Positions 25,331 to 32,463 of a stretch of DNA of 48,040 nt are shown here, piece after piece. The position numbers and the translations under genes were made by a program. This stretch comes from an uncultured Lachnospiraceae bacterium (lineage in GTDB: Bacteria > Bacillota > Clostridia > Lachnospirales > Lachnospiraceae), in NCBI GenBank assembly GCA_910588775.1, contig CAJURH010000020.1, positions 1 through 48,040 on the forward strand, written 5' to 3'. The notes under the pieces were generated by a model that saw nothing but the letters and a program-made list of their open reading frames with translations, did not search any database and was not told the origin of the DNA. The first letter of the stretch is position 1, and each line of letters begins with the position of its first letter.

Positions 25331-25389
25331 AAAAAGCCCCTCTCCAAAAAGTCATAGGATGGGACTCCCGGTTTTTGGAGAGGGGCTTT
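25331..25389 (-). terminator. Intrinsic terminator of proX
   Basis: AAAGCCCCTCTCCAAAAA pairs with its complement across a 21-nt loop containing a small GGGACTCCC hairpin, and the minus strand ends in a T run. It separates proX from the methyltransferase operon. The gap 25064-25433 otherwise holds only the AT-rich regulatory region. Confidence 0.8.
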
Positions 25390-25433
25390 CGCCCGTTTTT
25401 TCGTTTTATAATATACCATTTAAAGATATAGGA

Positions 25434-25922
25434 TTAAAGATCGATGACCTGCACCTGATTTCCACAGGACTCCACAAATCTTTTCAGATCTTCAAAACGC
25501 AACCACAAGGTGGCCGTATTGTCGTTGGGATGAACGCCGATTTTGTCTTCCCGCTCCAAAGATTTGTCAAACACCACAATCACATCGTGGGCCGCATTGT
25601 TGATGACGCCCATGGGCGATACGGAACCTTTGGTTAATCCCAGATGCTTTTCCAGCCGCTGTTCACTGGCAAAGCTTAAGGCCGTGGAACCCAGCTTTGC
25701 GGCAATGCCTTTCAAATCCGCTTTCTTGTCCTTTGGCAAAATAATCAGATAGTGCACCTTTCCTTTCGCATTTCTCACGAAAAGGTTTTTCACCACTTCT
25801 CCTTTCTCCGTGATGCCCAATTCGTCCATTTCCGCCATGGTATATACGGCGGGATGCTCCATGACGGTATACAAGATGGATTGATTGGAAAGCGCGTCGT
25901 ATACTGCTTGTTTCTTATCCAT
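25434..25922 (-). CDS. proX: Prolyl-tRNA editing protein ProX (YbaK/EbsC family)
   Basis: A 162-aa free-standing editing domain that hydrolyses mischarged tRNA(Pro), usually alanyl-tRNA(Pro). Visible features are the N terminus MDKKQAVYDALSNQSILYT, HPAVYTMAEMDEL, KNLFVRNAKGKVHYLIIL and the active-site lobe GLTKGSVSPMGVINN. The start is ATG 25922 after GGGAG; the longer frame runs through a repeat element. It lies between the GntR regulator and the methyltransferase operon with its own terminator. Its place beside a possible proline-betaine pathway is suggestive but may be chance. Confidence 0.9.
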   Translation of the reverse strand: MDKKQAVYDALSNQSILYTVMEHPAVYTMAEMDELGITEKGEVVKNLFVRNAKGKVHYLIILPKDKKADLKGIAAKLGSTALSFASEQRLEKHLGLTKGSVSPMGVINNAAHDVIVVFDKSLEREDKIGVHPNDNTATLWLRFEDLKRFVESCGNQVQVIDL

Positions 25923-25955
25923 GTGGCTTTCTCCCTTTCTTTTTTCAATATATTC

Positions 25956-26096
25956 AGATAATTGCGAAACGCTCATTTCGTAAACAAAGTTCGAGCAAAA
26001 CAGATAAAAATCAAGCGTATGAAAGACCGTTTTAAGCTCTGTTTTATCTATTTTGAACAAACGTGGAAGTAGGTATTATCAGTTTCGCAATTATCT
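25956..26096. repeat. 141-bp palindromic repeat element (copy A)
   Basis: Perfect 15-bp terminal inverted repeats (AGATAATTGCGAAAC at 25956-25970 and its complement at 26082-26096) enclose a second inverted repeat (CAAAACAGATAAAA against TTTTATCTATTTTG). About 95 bp of it align with 32311-32406. It lies upstream of proX, probably in its leader, and is MITE-like in form. Confidence 0.6.
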
Positions 26097-26126
26097 TGAA
26101 AATGCGCCCGTTTTCTTTGCGCAGGA

Positions 26127-26801
26127 TTATAAATTGTTGACTTTGTATATGTCGGTTCCGATGCTGCTCCTGGTCATCTGCACAATAATGTCGATGTTTT
26201 TGTTGGAAGCGTTGACGGCCGCATCTTCGTCTCCTTTTGATATGGCATGCGCCAGCTCGCGATGGGCGTATGCAATGTCTAAAGTGCTCTGACGGTTGCT
26301 GTAGAAATTGCGGTAGTACAGACGTCTCCCAGATAAGTACAAGGGCTGCAAGGCGTGGCCGATAAATGGATTCCTGCAGCATTCTTCCATACATTTGTTC
26401 ATATCGTTATCTAACTCCATGGCCAACACCACGTTGTTGTCCAGCACAGCGTCCCGAAATTGATCTCCAAGGGTCAACAATTCTTCTCGCTCATGGGAAT
26501 TGGCAAATTTAGCGGCTTTTCCGGCCATAAGCGCCTCTAGGACGCGCCTGGTCTCCAGTTGAAGAAAAAACTCGTTTAAATCAATTTCCGGAAAATAAAT
26601 TCCTTTATACGGGATGATTCGCACAGCGTTTTCCAGTGATAGACGAATGATCGCTTCCCGCACTGGCATTCGTCCAATGTCCAGTTGTTTGCTCAGTTCT
26701 TTCTCAGTTTTGATACACCCGGCAGGTATCTTCGAAAAAACAATCATGTTTTCTATTTTTTTATATGCGATATCTGACAAAGACTCTCTTTTATTAATCA
26801 T
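26127..26801 (-). CDS. GntR-family (FadR/FCD) transcriptional regulator
   Basis: A 224-aa regulator with an N-terminal winged helix (residues 1-75: IGRMPVREAIIRLSLENAVR and PYKGIYFPE) and a C-terminal all-helical FCD ligand domain. Typical metal ligands of FCD domains are only partly kept: Asp and a His in YAHRELAHAISKGD are visible, but the first His position is Asn and the last His near the C terminus is also lost. FCD regulators usually sense small organic acids and repress nearby catabolic genes. It points the same way as proX and the methyltransferase operon and is its likely regulator. Translation may be coupled to a 4-codon leader ORF. Confidence 0.9.
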   Translation of the reverse strand: MINKRESLSDIAYKKIENMIVFSKIPAGCIKTEKELSKQLDIGRMPVREAIIRLSLENAVRIIPYKGIYFPEIDLNEFFLQLETRRVLEALMAGKAAKFANSHEREELLTLGDQFRDAVLDNNVVLAMELDNDMNKCMEECCRNPFIGHALQPLYLSGRRLYYRNFYSNRQSTLDIAYAHRELAHAISKGDEDAAVNASNKNIDIIVQMTRSSIGTDIYKVNNL

Positions 26802-26812
26802 AAGTCATCCAT
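26798..26812 (-). other. Leader mini-ORF (Met-Asp-Asp-Leu) coupled to the GntR gene
   Basis: ATG at 26812, 5 nt after GAGGAG, reads four codons and a TGA that overlaps the regulator's ATG (ATGA). The regulator's own ATG is about 16 nt from that ribosome site, too far for good direct initiation, so re-initiation is plausible. Confidence 0.35.
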
Positions 26813-27105
26813 TTATACTCCTCGTACAATAAGTTTATAGCCTGAAACAGCTTGAAAACAGACTATGGACTTATTTTTCCTAGATGGAAAATAATTCTTG
26901 ACCACCCATGCCATTTACAGTTACTTCAATTACAAAACCTCAACTCCACTGGGCCGCATATTAATATATTACACTAAATTTCTACTTAGTGCAATAAGAT
27001 TTGTATAAATTGGCTTGGCCGCCAATACAAACCATTCGACTTCATAATTGAACATAAAAGGCCCCCTTTCGCCACACATTGCCGCTAAAAAGGAGCTTTA
27101 ATCTT
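26813..27105. other. Non-coding interval with hairpins
   Basis: No gene is visible. It holds a CACTAA/TTAGTG hairpin (26972-26991), a larger stem-loop TTTGTA-TTGGC/GCCAA-TACAAA (27000-27031), and a weak terminator-like stem on the minus strand (27057-27099, ending CCTTTTATG) that could end the radical SAM transcript. Confidence 0.45.
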
Positions 27106-27183
27106 CTAAACATATTCATTCCAATTATAATACACCGCCTGCGTATTCCCATTATCTTCCGGCAAATCCTGTATTTTCCACAT
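27106..27183 (-). CDS. Possible 25-aa micro-ORF downstream of the radical SAM gene
   Basis: ATG at 27183 to TAG at 27106-27108 gives a peptide beginning MWKIQDLPEDNGN and ending YYNWNEYV, acidic and rich in Asn, Tyr and Trp. An in-frame stop lies just upstream. The ribosome site (AAGGCGG, about 12-14 nt away) is weak. It could be a substrate peptide for the radical SAM enzyme, a gene remnant or chance. Confidence 0.2.
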   Translation of the reverse strand: MWKIQDLPEDNGNTQAVYYNWNEYV

Positions 27184-27293
27184 GTTTTAAATGGCCGCCT
27201 TATCGATCCGTTCCACTTAAGTTTGTAGAATCATGGGGACTTCCGCCTCCGCCATGGGGATGAAAGACTTGCTTACCTCTCCTTGAAAATATA

Positions 27294-28304
27294 TCACATA
27301 TTCTCCAAAATCTCTTGAGCGAATTCATCAATATCTTCCGGAACTCCCTGTTTCAAGATCCCACATTTTGGACAGAGCAGCACCGTAAGAAGCTTTCGTT
27401 CCCTGCGCAAAAATGCGTTCTGAAATTGCCACAATACCGTACTGTTCCACACTTTTTTCGGCGACTGGTATGTGAGATCCTGCCCCATAATCATGGAATG
27501 ATTCCAGTCAAACCGACAAAGGCTATAGGTGCCATTGGAATTAATCGCCATCTCATAAAATACATATGGACATACCTGCACTTCTTTGGATTTTCCCCCT
27601 AAAAGCCCGATTTCATCGTTGACCTCCACCTGCATTTCTTCGTATTTAGGCCAGTAATCAATGGCATGCTCCACAGAAATTCCGTCTGTGACGCCGCCAA
27701 AAATTTTGAAAAATTCCTCCTCCTGACTCTTGGTTAAAATGTCTCCATTAATCTTTATGTTCATCTCGCACTGGCCGCGATGTTCATAGAAATAGGCGAT
27801 ATTTTCCACCAGGGAATCATAATTGATTTTATATCCGGAGAAATCCATATATTGCGCCGCGTTCACGCCCTCAATGGATATATTGATTCTGTCCAGCCCC
27901 GCGTCGATGATTTTCCGGCTTAATTCCGGCTTGAGCATGGACGCGTTTGTGGTGGTGTCCACTCGCTCACAGCAGCCGGACTCTTTCGCATAGCGCACCA
28001 TGTCCGCAAAACGCGGGTTCAAAAGAGGCTCTCCCTCTTTGTACAGCCGGATTACCTTCACCTTCTCTTCAAATTCACAGATGCCGTCGATGAGGTTTCG
28101 GTATACCTGGAAACTCATGGGGCCATGCCCCCGTCCCTGAATGCTTTTTATCTGGGAAATGTTTCCCGAAGGACAGAATTTACAGTGAAAATTACAGGTG
28201 TCGCAGGGATCTATGTGAATCACATAGGGTGTGCGAAGGGGCAATGCGTTCTTTAATTCCACAGGGTCGTAAATGTCGATACGCGGTTTTATCTGGGCTG
28301 CCAT
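27294..28304 (-). CDS. Radical SAM/SPASM domain protein
   Basis: A 336-aa iron-sulfur enzyme. The radical SAM cluster motif is CNFHCKFC (CX3CX2C) in HIDPCDTCNFHCKFCPSG, followed by the GEPLLNPRFADMVRYAKESG glycine region and a TTTNASML strand. The C terminus has a SPASM-type auxiliary cluster region (CPYVFYEMAINSNGTYSLCRFDW and LCPKCGI). Members modify peptides, sugars or enzymes. The start is ATG 28304, 9 nt after AAGGAGG; an ATG two codons earlier is too close. It stands alone, with only micro-ORFs beside it, so the substrate is unknown. Confidence 0.85.
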   Translation of the reverse strand: MAAQIKPRIDIYDPVELKNALPLRTPYVIHIDPCDTCNFHCKFCPSGNISQIKSIQGRGHGPMSFQVYRNLIDGICEFEEKVKVIRLYKEGEPLLNPRFADMVRYAKESGCCERVDTTTNASMLKPELSRKIIDAGLDRINISIEGVNAAQYMDFSGYKINYDSLVENIAYFYEHRGQCEMNIKINGDILTKSQEEEFFKIFGGVTDGISVEHAIDYWPKYEEMQVEVNDEIGLLGGKSKEVQVCPYVFYEMAINSNGTYSLCRFDWNHSMIMGQDLTYQSPKKVWNSTVLWQFQNAFLRRERKLLTVLLCPKCGILKQGVPEDIDEFAQEILENM

Positions 28305-28413
28305 TTCCATGATCCTCCTTTTCTCTTTTGACCAAACGCCTGACGCTATCTTACTATTATATACAAAAACAGTTTCGTATTCAATCCATTTATACAGGTC
28401 CAAATTATGCATA

Positions 28414-28442
28414 TTGACATTCACTTTCAAAAGCCGTAAAAT
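28414..28442 (+). promoter_or_regulatory. Sigma-A promoter for pabABC
   Basis: Perfect TTGACA (28414-28419), 17 nt, TAAAAT (28437-28442), about 100 nt before the pabA ATG. Confidence 0.7.
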
Positions 28443-28541
28443 AAATTAGAAAAAACAAAATAATGCAGGTTACGGACCTAAACTTACTAATATTTGGGAT
28501 AACGACTGTAAACATTTTTAAAGTAAGGAGGGTCTGTTTTT

Positions 28542-29147
28542 ATGTATTATATCATCGATAATTACGATTCTTTTGTCTACAACCTGTCCGCCTATCTGAA
28601 AGAAGCGGACCAGGATGTGCTTGTCCGGCGGGCCGACGCGGCCTCCATTGAGGAAATCTACGCTTTAAAACCACAGGGCGTCATCCTCTCCCCCGGTCCC
28701 AAACGCCCAGCGGATGCAGCGGAATCCATCCAAATTCTACAAGAATTCCAAAACCGAATCCCGATCCTGGGCGTATGTCTGGGTCATCAGATCATCGGAC
28801 ATGCCTTCGGCGCCAAAGTCTGCAAAGGACGGCGGCCTATGCACGGGAAAATCACCCCTTTGCGCCATAACAATACAGACCTGTTTCTGGATCTGCCCGC
28901 GTCCTTTGAGGTCACCCGCTACCACTCCTTAGTGGTTTCGCAAGAAGATTTGCCTTCCTGTTTCCAGGTCAGCGCCTGGAGTTCGGACGGAGAAATCATG
29001 GGCATCACCCATCGCGCCATGCCTATTTACGGCGTACAATTCCATCCAGAAGCGGTCCTGACCCAGTTCGGCCATGAACTGCTGATGAATTTCCACAAAA
29101 TATGCGAAAGGTGGGTGACTGGCTATGCGGCTTATGCAGGAATTTAG
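28542..29147 (+). CDS. pabA: Aminodeoxychorismate/anthranilate synthase glutamine amidotransferase (PabA)
   Basis: A 201-aa class I glutamine amidotransferase that gives ammonia to PabB. The triad is Cys79 in LGVCLGHQIIG, His168 and Glu170 in GVQFHPEAV. PGPKRPADA replaces the more common PGPGxP. The position directly before pabB and pabC marks it as the p-aminobenzoate subunit, although such proteins may also serve tryptophan synthesis. The ribosome site AAGGAGGG is strong. It ends in TAG and overlaps pabB by 23 nt. Confidence 0.92.
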   Translation: MYYIIDNYDSFVYNLSAYLKEADQDVLVRRADAASIEEIYALKPQGVILSPGPKRPADAAESIQILQEFQNRIPILGVCLGHQIIGHAFGAKVCKGRRPMHGKITPLRHNNTDLFLDLPASFEVTRYHSLVVSQEDLPSCFQVSAWSSDGEIMGITHRAMPIYGVQFHPEAVLTQFGHELLMNFHKICERWVTGYAAYAGI

Positions 29148-30477
29148 ACAATACCCGCCTATGGAGCGGATTTTCGCCCAGGTGCAGCGCCAAGAAGACA
29201 CTGTTTTTCTGGACTCTTCCCTGCAAAACCAACTGGGCCGCTACTCCATCATCGGCCTGGACCCGTATCTGAAACTGGTGAAGGGGGAACCGTTCACCGT
29301 CAATGGCAAGACCTCCAGTGATTCCTTTGAGTCCTGGGTAAAAAATTACCTGAAAACCCACTGGGAGGAAAACGATACAGATCTGCCGCTGACATCCGGC
29401 GCAATCGGCTATTTTTCATACGATTACGGCCGCGAAAAAGAAGGCGTGGCCTCGCGCCACCCAAAAGAACTGGATATTCCAGATTGCGTTCTGGTTTTTT
29501 ACGACAGCTTCATTATTGAGGACTGCCACAAGCGCCGCCTGTGTCTGGTGGCCAACAGTCACGAGCATGACGCGAACGCCTCCATGTCTCGAATGAAAGA
29601 ACTGCTTGCCCAGGCGGAAAAAACCATTTCTTCCTCACAATCAGTGAAAGAAAACGCCACGGTTACTGCCAATTTCACCAAACAGGATTACATGGACGCT
29701 GTGCAACAGATGATTCATTATATTATAGAAGGGGATATCTACATCGCCAACATGACCCAACAGCTTAAGATTGCCAGCGCCATGCCGCCTTTTGAAATGT
29801 TTCAAAATCTTCGCGCCTGCAATCCGTCGCCCTTTGGCGGATACTTAAATTATGGCGACTTCCAGATTGTGTCTGCGTCCCCGGAGCGTTTCCTTCAGAT
29901 GCGAAACGGCGTAATCCAGACCCGACCCATCAAGGGAACCCGAAAGCGGGGCGCCACGGCTGAAGAAGACGCCGCGCTGAGGCAAGAGCTTATCCAATCT
30001 GGCAAGGACAAAAGCGAGCTTCTGATGATTGTAGACCTGGAACGAAACGATTTGAACCGCGTCTGCGTTCCAGGCAGTGTAGAGGTAACGGAATTGTTCT
30101 CGGTGGAAGCCTACGCCACTGTTTTTCATCTAATTTCGAATATAACCGGGGCGCTACGTCCAGAACTGACCGTCATGGATCTGCTGGAGGCGACTTTCCC
30201 CGGAGGCTCCATCACCGGCGCGCCCAAACTGCGGGCCATGGAACTGATTGACCAGCTGGAGCACAGCCGGCGCAATCTGTACACCGGGTCCATCGGCTAT
30301 CTGTCCCTGGACGGAGGATGCGACCTGAACATTGTCATCCGTACCGCTGTACACAAAAACGGCGTCTACCATCTGGGCGTTGGCGGCGGAATTACCTATG
30401 AATCGGATTTGGAATTTGAATACGAAGAGACTTTACAGAAGGCGCAGGCGCTGCTGCGGTCGCTGAACTGCGTTTGA
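29125..30477 (+). CDS. pabB: Aminodeoxychorismate synthase component I (PabB)
   Basis: A 450-aa chorismate-using enzyme making 4-amino-4-deoxychorismate with PabA ammonia, for folate. The chorismate-binding domain shows GDIYIANMTQQLKI, RPIKGTRKRGATAEED, LLMIVDLERNDLNRVC, the PGGSITGAPKLRAMELI motif and the GVGGGITYESD end. The N-terminal domain starts MRLMQEFRQYPPMERIFA. ATG at 29125 lies inside the pabA end, so the two are translationally coupled; an ATG at 29134 is an alternative. Confidence 0.94.
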   Translation: MRLMQEFRQYPPMERIFAQVQRQEDTVFLDSSLQNQLGRYSIIGLDPYLKLVKGEPFTVNGKTSSDSFESWVKNYLKTHWEENDTDLPLTSGAIGYFSYDYGREKEGVASRHPKELDIPDCVLVFYDSFIIEDCHKRRLCLVANSHEHDANASMSRMKELLAQAEKTISSSQSVKENATVTANFTKQDYMDAVQQMIHYIIEGDIYIANMTQQLKIASAMPPFEMFQNLRACNPSPFGGYLNYGDFQIVSASPERFLQMRNGVIQTRPIKGTRKRGATAEEDAALRQELIQSGKDKSELLMIVDLERNDLNRVCVPGSVEVTELFSVEAYATVFHLISNITGALRPELTVMDLLEATFPGGSITGAPKLRAMELIDQLEHSRRNLYTGSIGYLSLDGGCDLNIVIRTAVHKNGVYHLGVGGGITYESDLEFEYEETLQKAQALLRSLNCV

Positions 30478-30499
30478 AGAAATCATGGAGAGAAATGCT

Positions 30500-31228
30500 A
30501 TGCAAATTACACTGGATGAAGGCTATCAGTTTGGCCTGGGGGTTTTTGAAACCATTGCTATACAGAGGGGCGCCCCCCTGTTCCTGGACTGGCATCTAAA
30601 GCGGCTCAACCACTCTGTGGAGGAATTGCATATAAAACAACCGTCTGTAGAAAAATTCCAGGTCCTTTCCTGGCTATCTTCCCAGCGGACAAAAGGATGC
30701 GGGATGAAAATTATGGTCTCCGACGAAAACATAATTTTCACCCTGCGGCCCAATCCCTATACCCCCGAAAAAATCCAAGCCGGGTTTCGGCTGGCTTACA
30801 GCAGCGTTTACCGTAACGAAACCTCCCCTCTGGTGCGCCACAAAACTTTCAATTATGGGGATTGCATCCTGGAAAGGCGCCGCGCCACCGCGTCCGGGGA
30901 GGATGAACGGATTTTCTGCAACAGCCGCGGAGAGATCTGTGAGGGAACCGCCACCAATATTTTCTTTGCCCAAAACGGCAGACTCTATACCCCTCCCACC
31001 TCCTGCGGATTGCTCCCCGGCATCCTGCGCCGCTTTATTCTGGAACATTTTTCCGTCACGGAACGGATTATAACAAAAGAAAACGCGCTTCATATGGAGG
31101 AATGTTTCGTCACCAACTCCCTGATGGGCGTTATGCCTGTCCATACATTGGGTGAAAAATCTTATCTCAGCGGGCCGGTGACCCGCTCCTGCATGGAGGC
31201 TTACGCCTCTTCCTGCAAAGTCTTCTGA
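30500..31228 (+). CDS. pabC: Aminodeoxychorismate lyase (PabC), class IV aminotransferase fold
   Basis: A 242-aa fold-type IV PLP enzyme that splits aminodeoxychorismate into p-aminobenzoate and pyruvate. The PLP lysine is in VRHKTFNYGDCI, and EGTATNIFFAQNGRLYTPP is the family's cofactor-proximal segment. ATG at 30500 is chosen because GGAGAG lies 7 nt upstream; an ATG five codons earlier (30485) has a poor site. Its 3' end overlaps the convergent dnaJ gene by 28 bp. It completes a compact PABA operon. Confidence 0.9.
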   Translation: MQITLDEGYQFGLGVFETIAIQRGAPLFLDWHLKRLNHSVEELHIKQPSVEKFQVLSWLSSQRTKGCGMKIMVSDENIIFTLRPNPYTPEKIQAGFRLAYSSVYRNETSPLVRHKTFNYGDCILERRRATASGEDERIFCNSRGEICEGTATNIFFAQNGRLYTPPTSCGLLPGILRRFILEHFSVTERIITKENALHMEECFVTNSLMGVMPVHTLGEKSYLSGPVTRSCMEAYASSCKVF

Positions 31229-32274
31229 AATTCTTTCAGGGCCTGTTTCTGTCTCGGCGACAGGCCGCGGGGGATTCGCACATTCAGCGTCACGTACTGA
31301 TCCCCCCGGCCTCCCATTTTCTTCGGTCGGATCAACCCCCGGTTCAAAAGCTGTATCCGGCTTCCAATCTGCATCCCCTCCGGTATCTCGTAGCTGACAA
31401 CCCCTTCGATGGTGGGGATTTTCATCTCTCCGCCCAAAACCAGGGTGGTGTAATCCACGTCACAATTAGAATAGAGATGGTAGCCTTTGCGCTCAAACTG
31501 TTTGTCTTCATCCACCAAAACAATTACGATTAGATTTTTCCCCTCGGTGGGCACCCGTTCCACTTCCTCTTCGTCGCAACAGGCGATATCCTGCAGGAAG
31601 AAATACTGCCTCTCGTAAGAACCCGCAGGGATCTTCACCCGAAATTGCCACTTCTTCTCCTTGTACCCCAGTCCATGGCATTCGGGACAAATCTCCTTGG
31701 GAATCTTTCCTTTTCCCCGGCATGTGTTGCAGAATACTTCCCGGCGCACTTTGTAACCCCAGTTGGATTCAAACTGCACCGCGCGGCCTTTTCCATTGCA
31801 CACCGGACATTCGTAATATTCTATACCCGCATTTTCTCCCTGGCACTGCGGGCACTTCTCCTTGATATAGAAGGTCACGGTCTTTTCCACTGCCCGCAAG
31901 GTCTCCGCCAAAGTCAGATGAACGGCCATGCGGATGCTCTTAGGCGGCGGCCCTTCATCCTCTTCTTTCTTCTTCCTGCCCATGTCGCAGGCGCCGCAGT
32001 GCCCGTCTGCGGTCTCGTATCCAGAATCATCACTCTTTTGTTGCGGCCCCATTTTCCGATAAGTTTCATGTCCCAGATAATCGTATTTTCGCCGCAACTC
32101 CGGGTCTGACAATGTGGCGTACGCCTCTGATATTTCCTGGAATTTGGCGTTGGACGCCGAATTGTTATCTTTGGAATCCGGATGGTGCCTTTTCGCCAGC
32201 TTTCGATAGGCTTTCTTAATCTCCTCCTGGGTTGCGTCCGGTTTCACCCCTAATATCTCATAATAACTTTTCAC
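31201..32274 (-). CDS. dnaJ: DnaJ-type J-domain chaperone with zinc fingers
   Basis: A 357-aa Hsp40. The J domain (1-70) has KRHHPDSKD with the HPD motif that stimulates DnaK. The usual Gly/Phe-rich linker is replaced by a charged stretch with CGACDMGRKKKEEDEG. Four zinc-binding repeats follow (CPQCQGEN, CPVCNGKG, CNTCRGKG, CPECHGLG), then beta-barrel substrate domains. No dnaK or grpE is adjacent, so this may be a secondary DnaJ rather than the main one. Promoter at 32421-32449; repeat element copy B lies in the leader. Confidence 0.88.
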   Translation of the reverse strand: MKSYYEILGVKPDATQEEIKKAYRKLAKRHHPDSKDNNSASNAKFQEISEAYATLSDPELRRKYDYLGHETYRKMGPQQKSDDSGYETADGHCGACDMGRKKKEEDEGPPPKSIRMAVHLTLAETLRAVEKTVTFYIKEKCPQCQGENAGIEYYECPVCNGKGRAVQFESNWGYKVRREVFCNTCRGKGKIPKEICPECHGLGYKEKKWQFRVKIPAGSYERQYFFLQDIACCDEEEVERVPTEGKNLIVIVLVDEDKQFERKGYHLYSNCDVDYTTLVLGGEMKIPTIEGVVSYEIPEGMQIGSRIQLLNRGLIRPKKMGGRGDQYVTLNVRIPRGLSPRQKQALKEFQKTLQEEA

Positions 32275-32310
32275 TGTCTTAGCCTCCTTCCACTTGACTT
32301 TCTATTAGGC

Positions 32311-32406
32311 AATTACAAAACACCCATTTCGTAAAGAGAGTTTGCAAAATAGATAAATTAAAGAGCGAATTGAAGGCGGTTCTGCGCTCCGTTTTACCTA
32401 GTTTGA
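32311..32406. repeat. Intergenic repeat, copy B, in the dnaJ leader
   Basis: It aligns with 25961-26054 at roughly 70 percent identity by eye, sharing CATTTCGTAAA, AGATAAA and a GCTC-GTTTTA-CTA block. The right terminal inverted repeat of copy A is missing here. Confidence 0.55.
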
Positions 32407-32420
32407 TATTTTCTATTTCT

Positions 32421-32449
32421 ATTATAGTCCATTTCCGTCACAAAATCAA
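32421..32449 (-). promoter_or_regulatory. Sigma-A promoter for dnaJ
   Basis: On the minus strand TTGATT (32444-32449), 17 nt, TATAAT (32421-32426). The transcript would begin about 140 nt before the ATG and include repeat copy B. Confidence 0.65.
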
Positions 32450-32463
32450 TAATTTCTACTATT

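Noticed and set aside
27205..27290. Gly-rich frame (KQVFHPHGGGGSPHD) after the radical SAM gene as a precursor peptide
   Set aside because: The frame has no start codon at a usable distance from the GGAGAGG site and is open only out of frame into the radical SAM gene.
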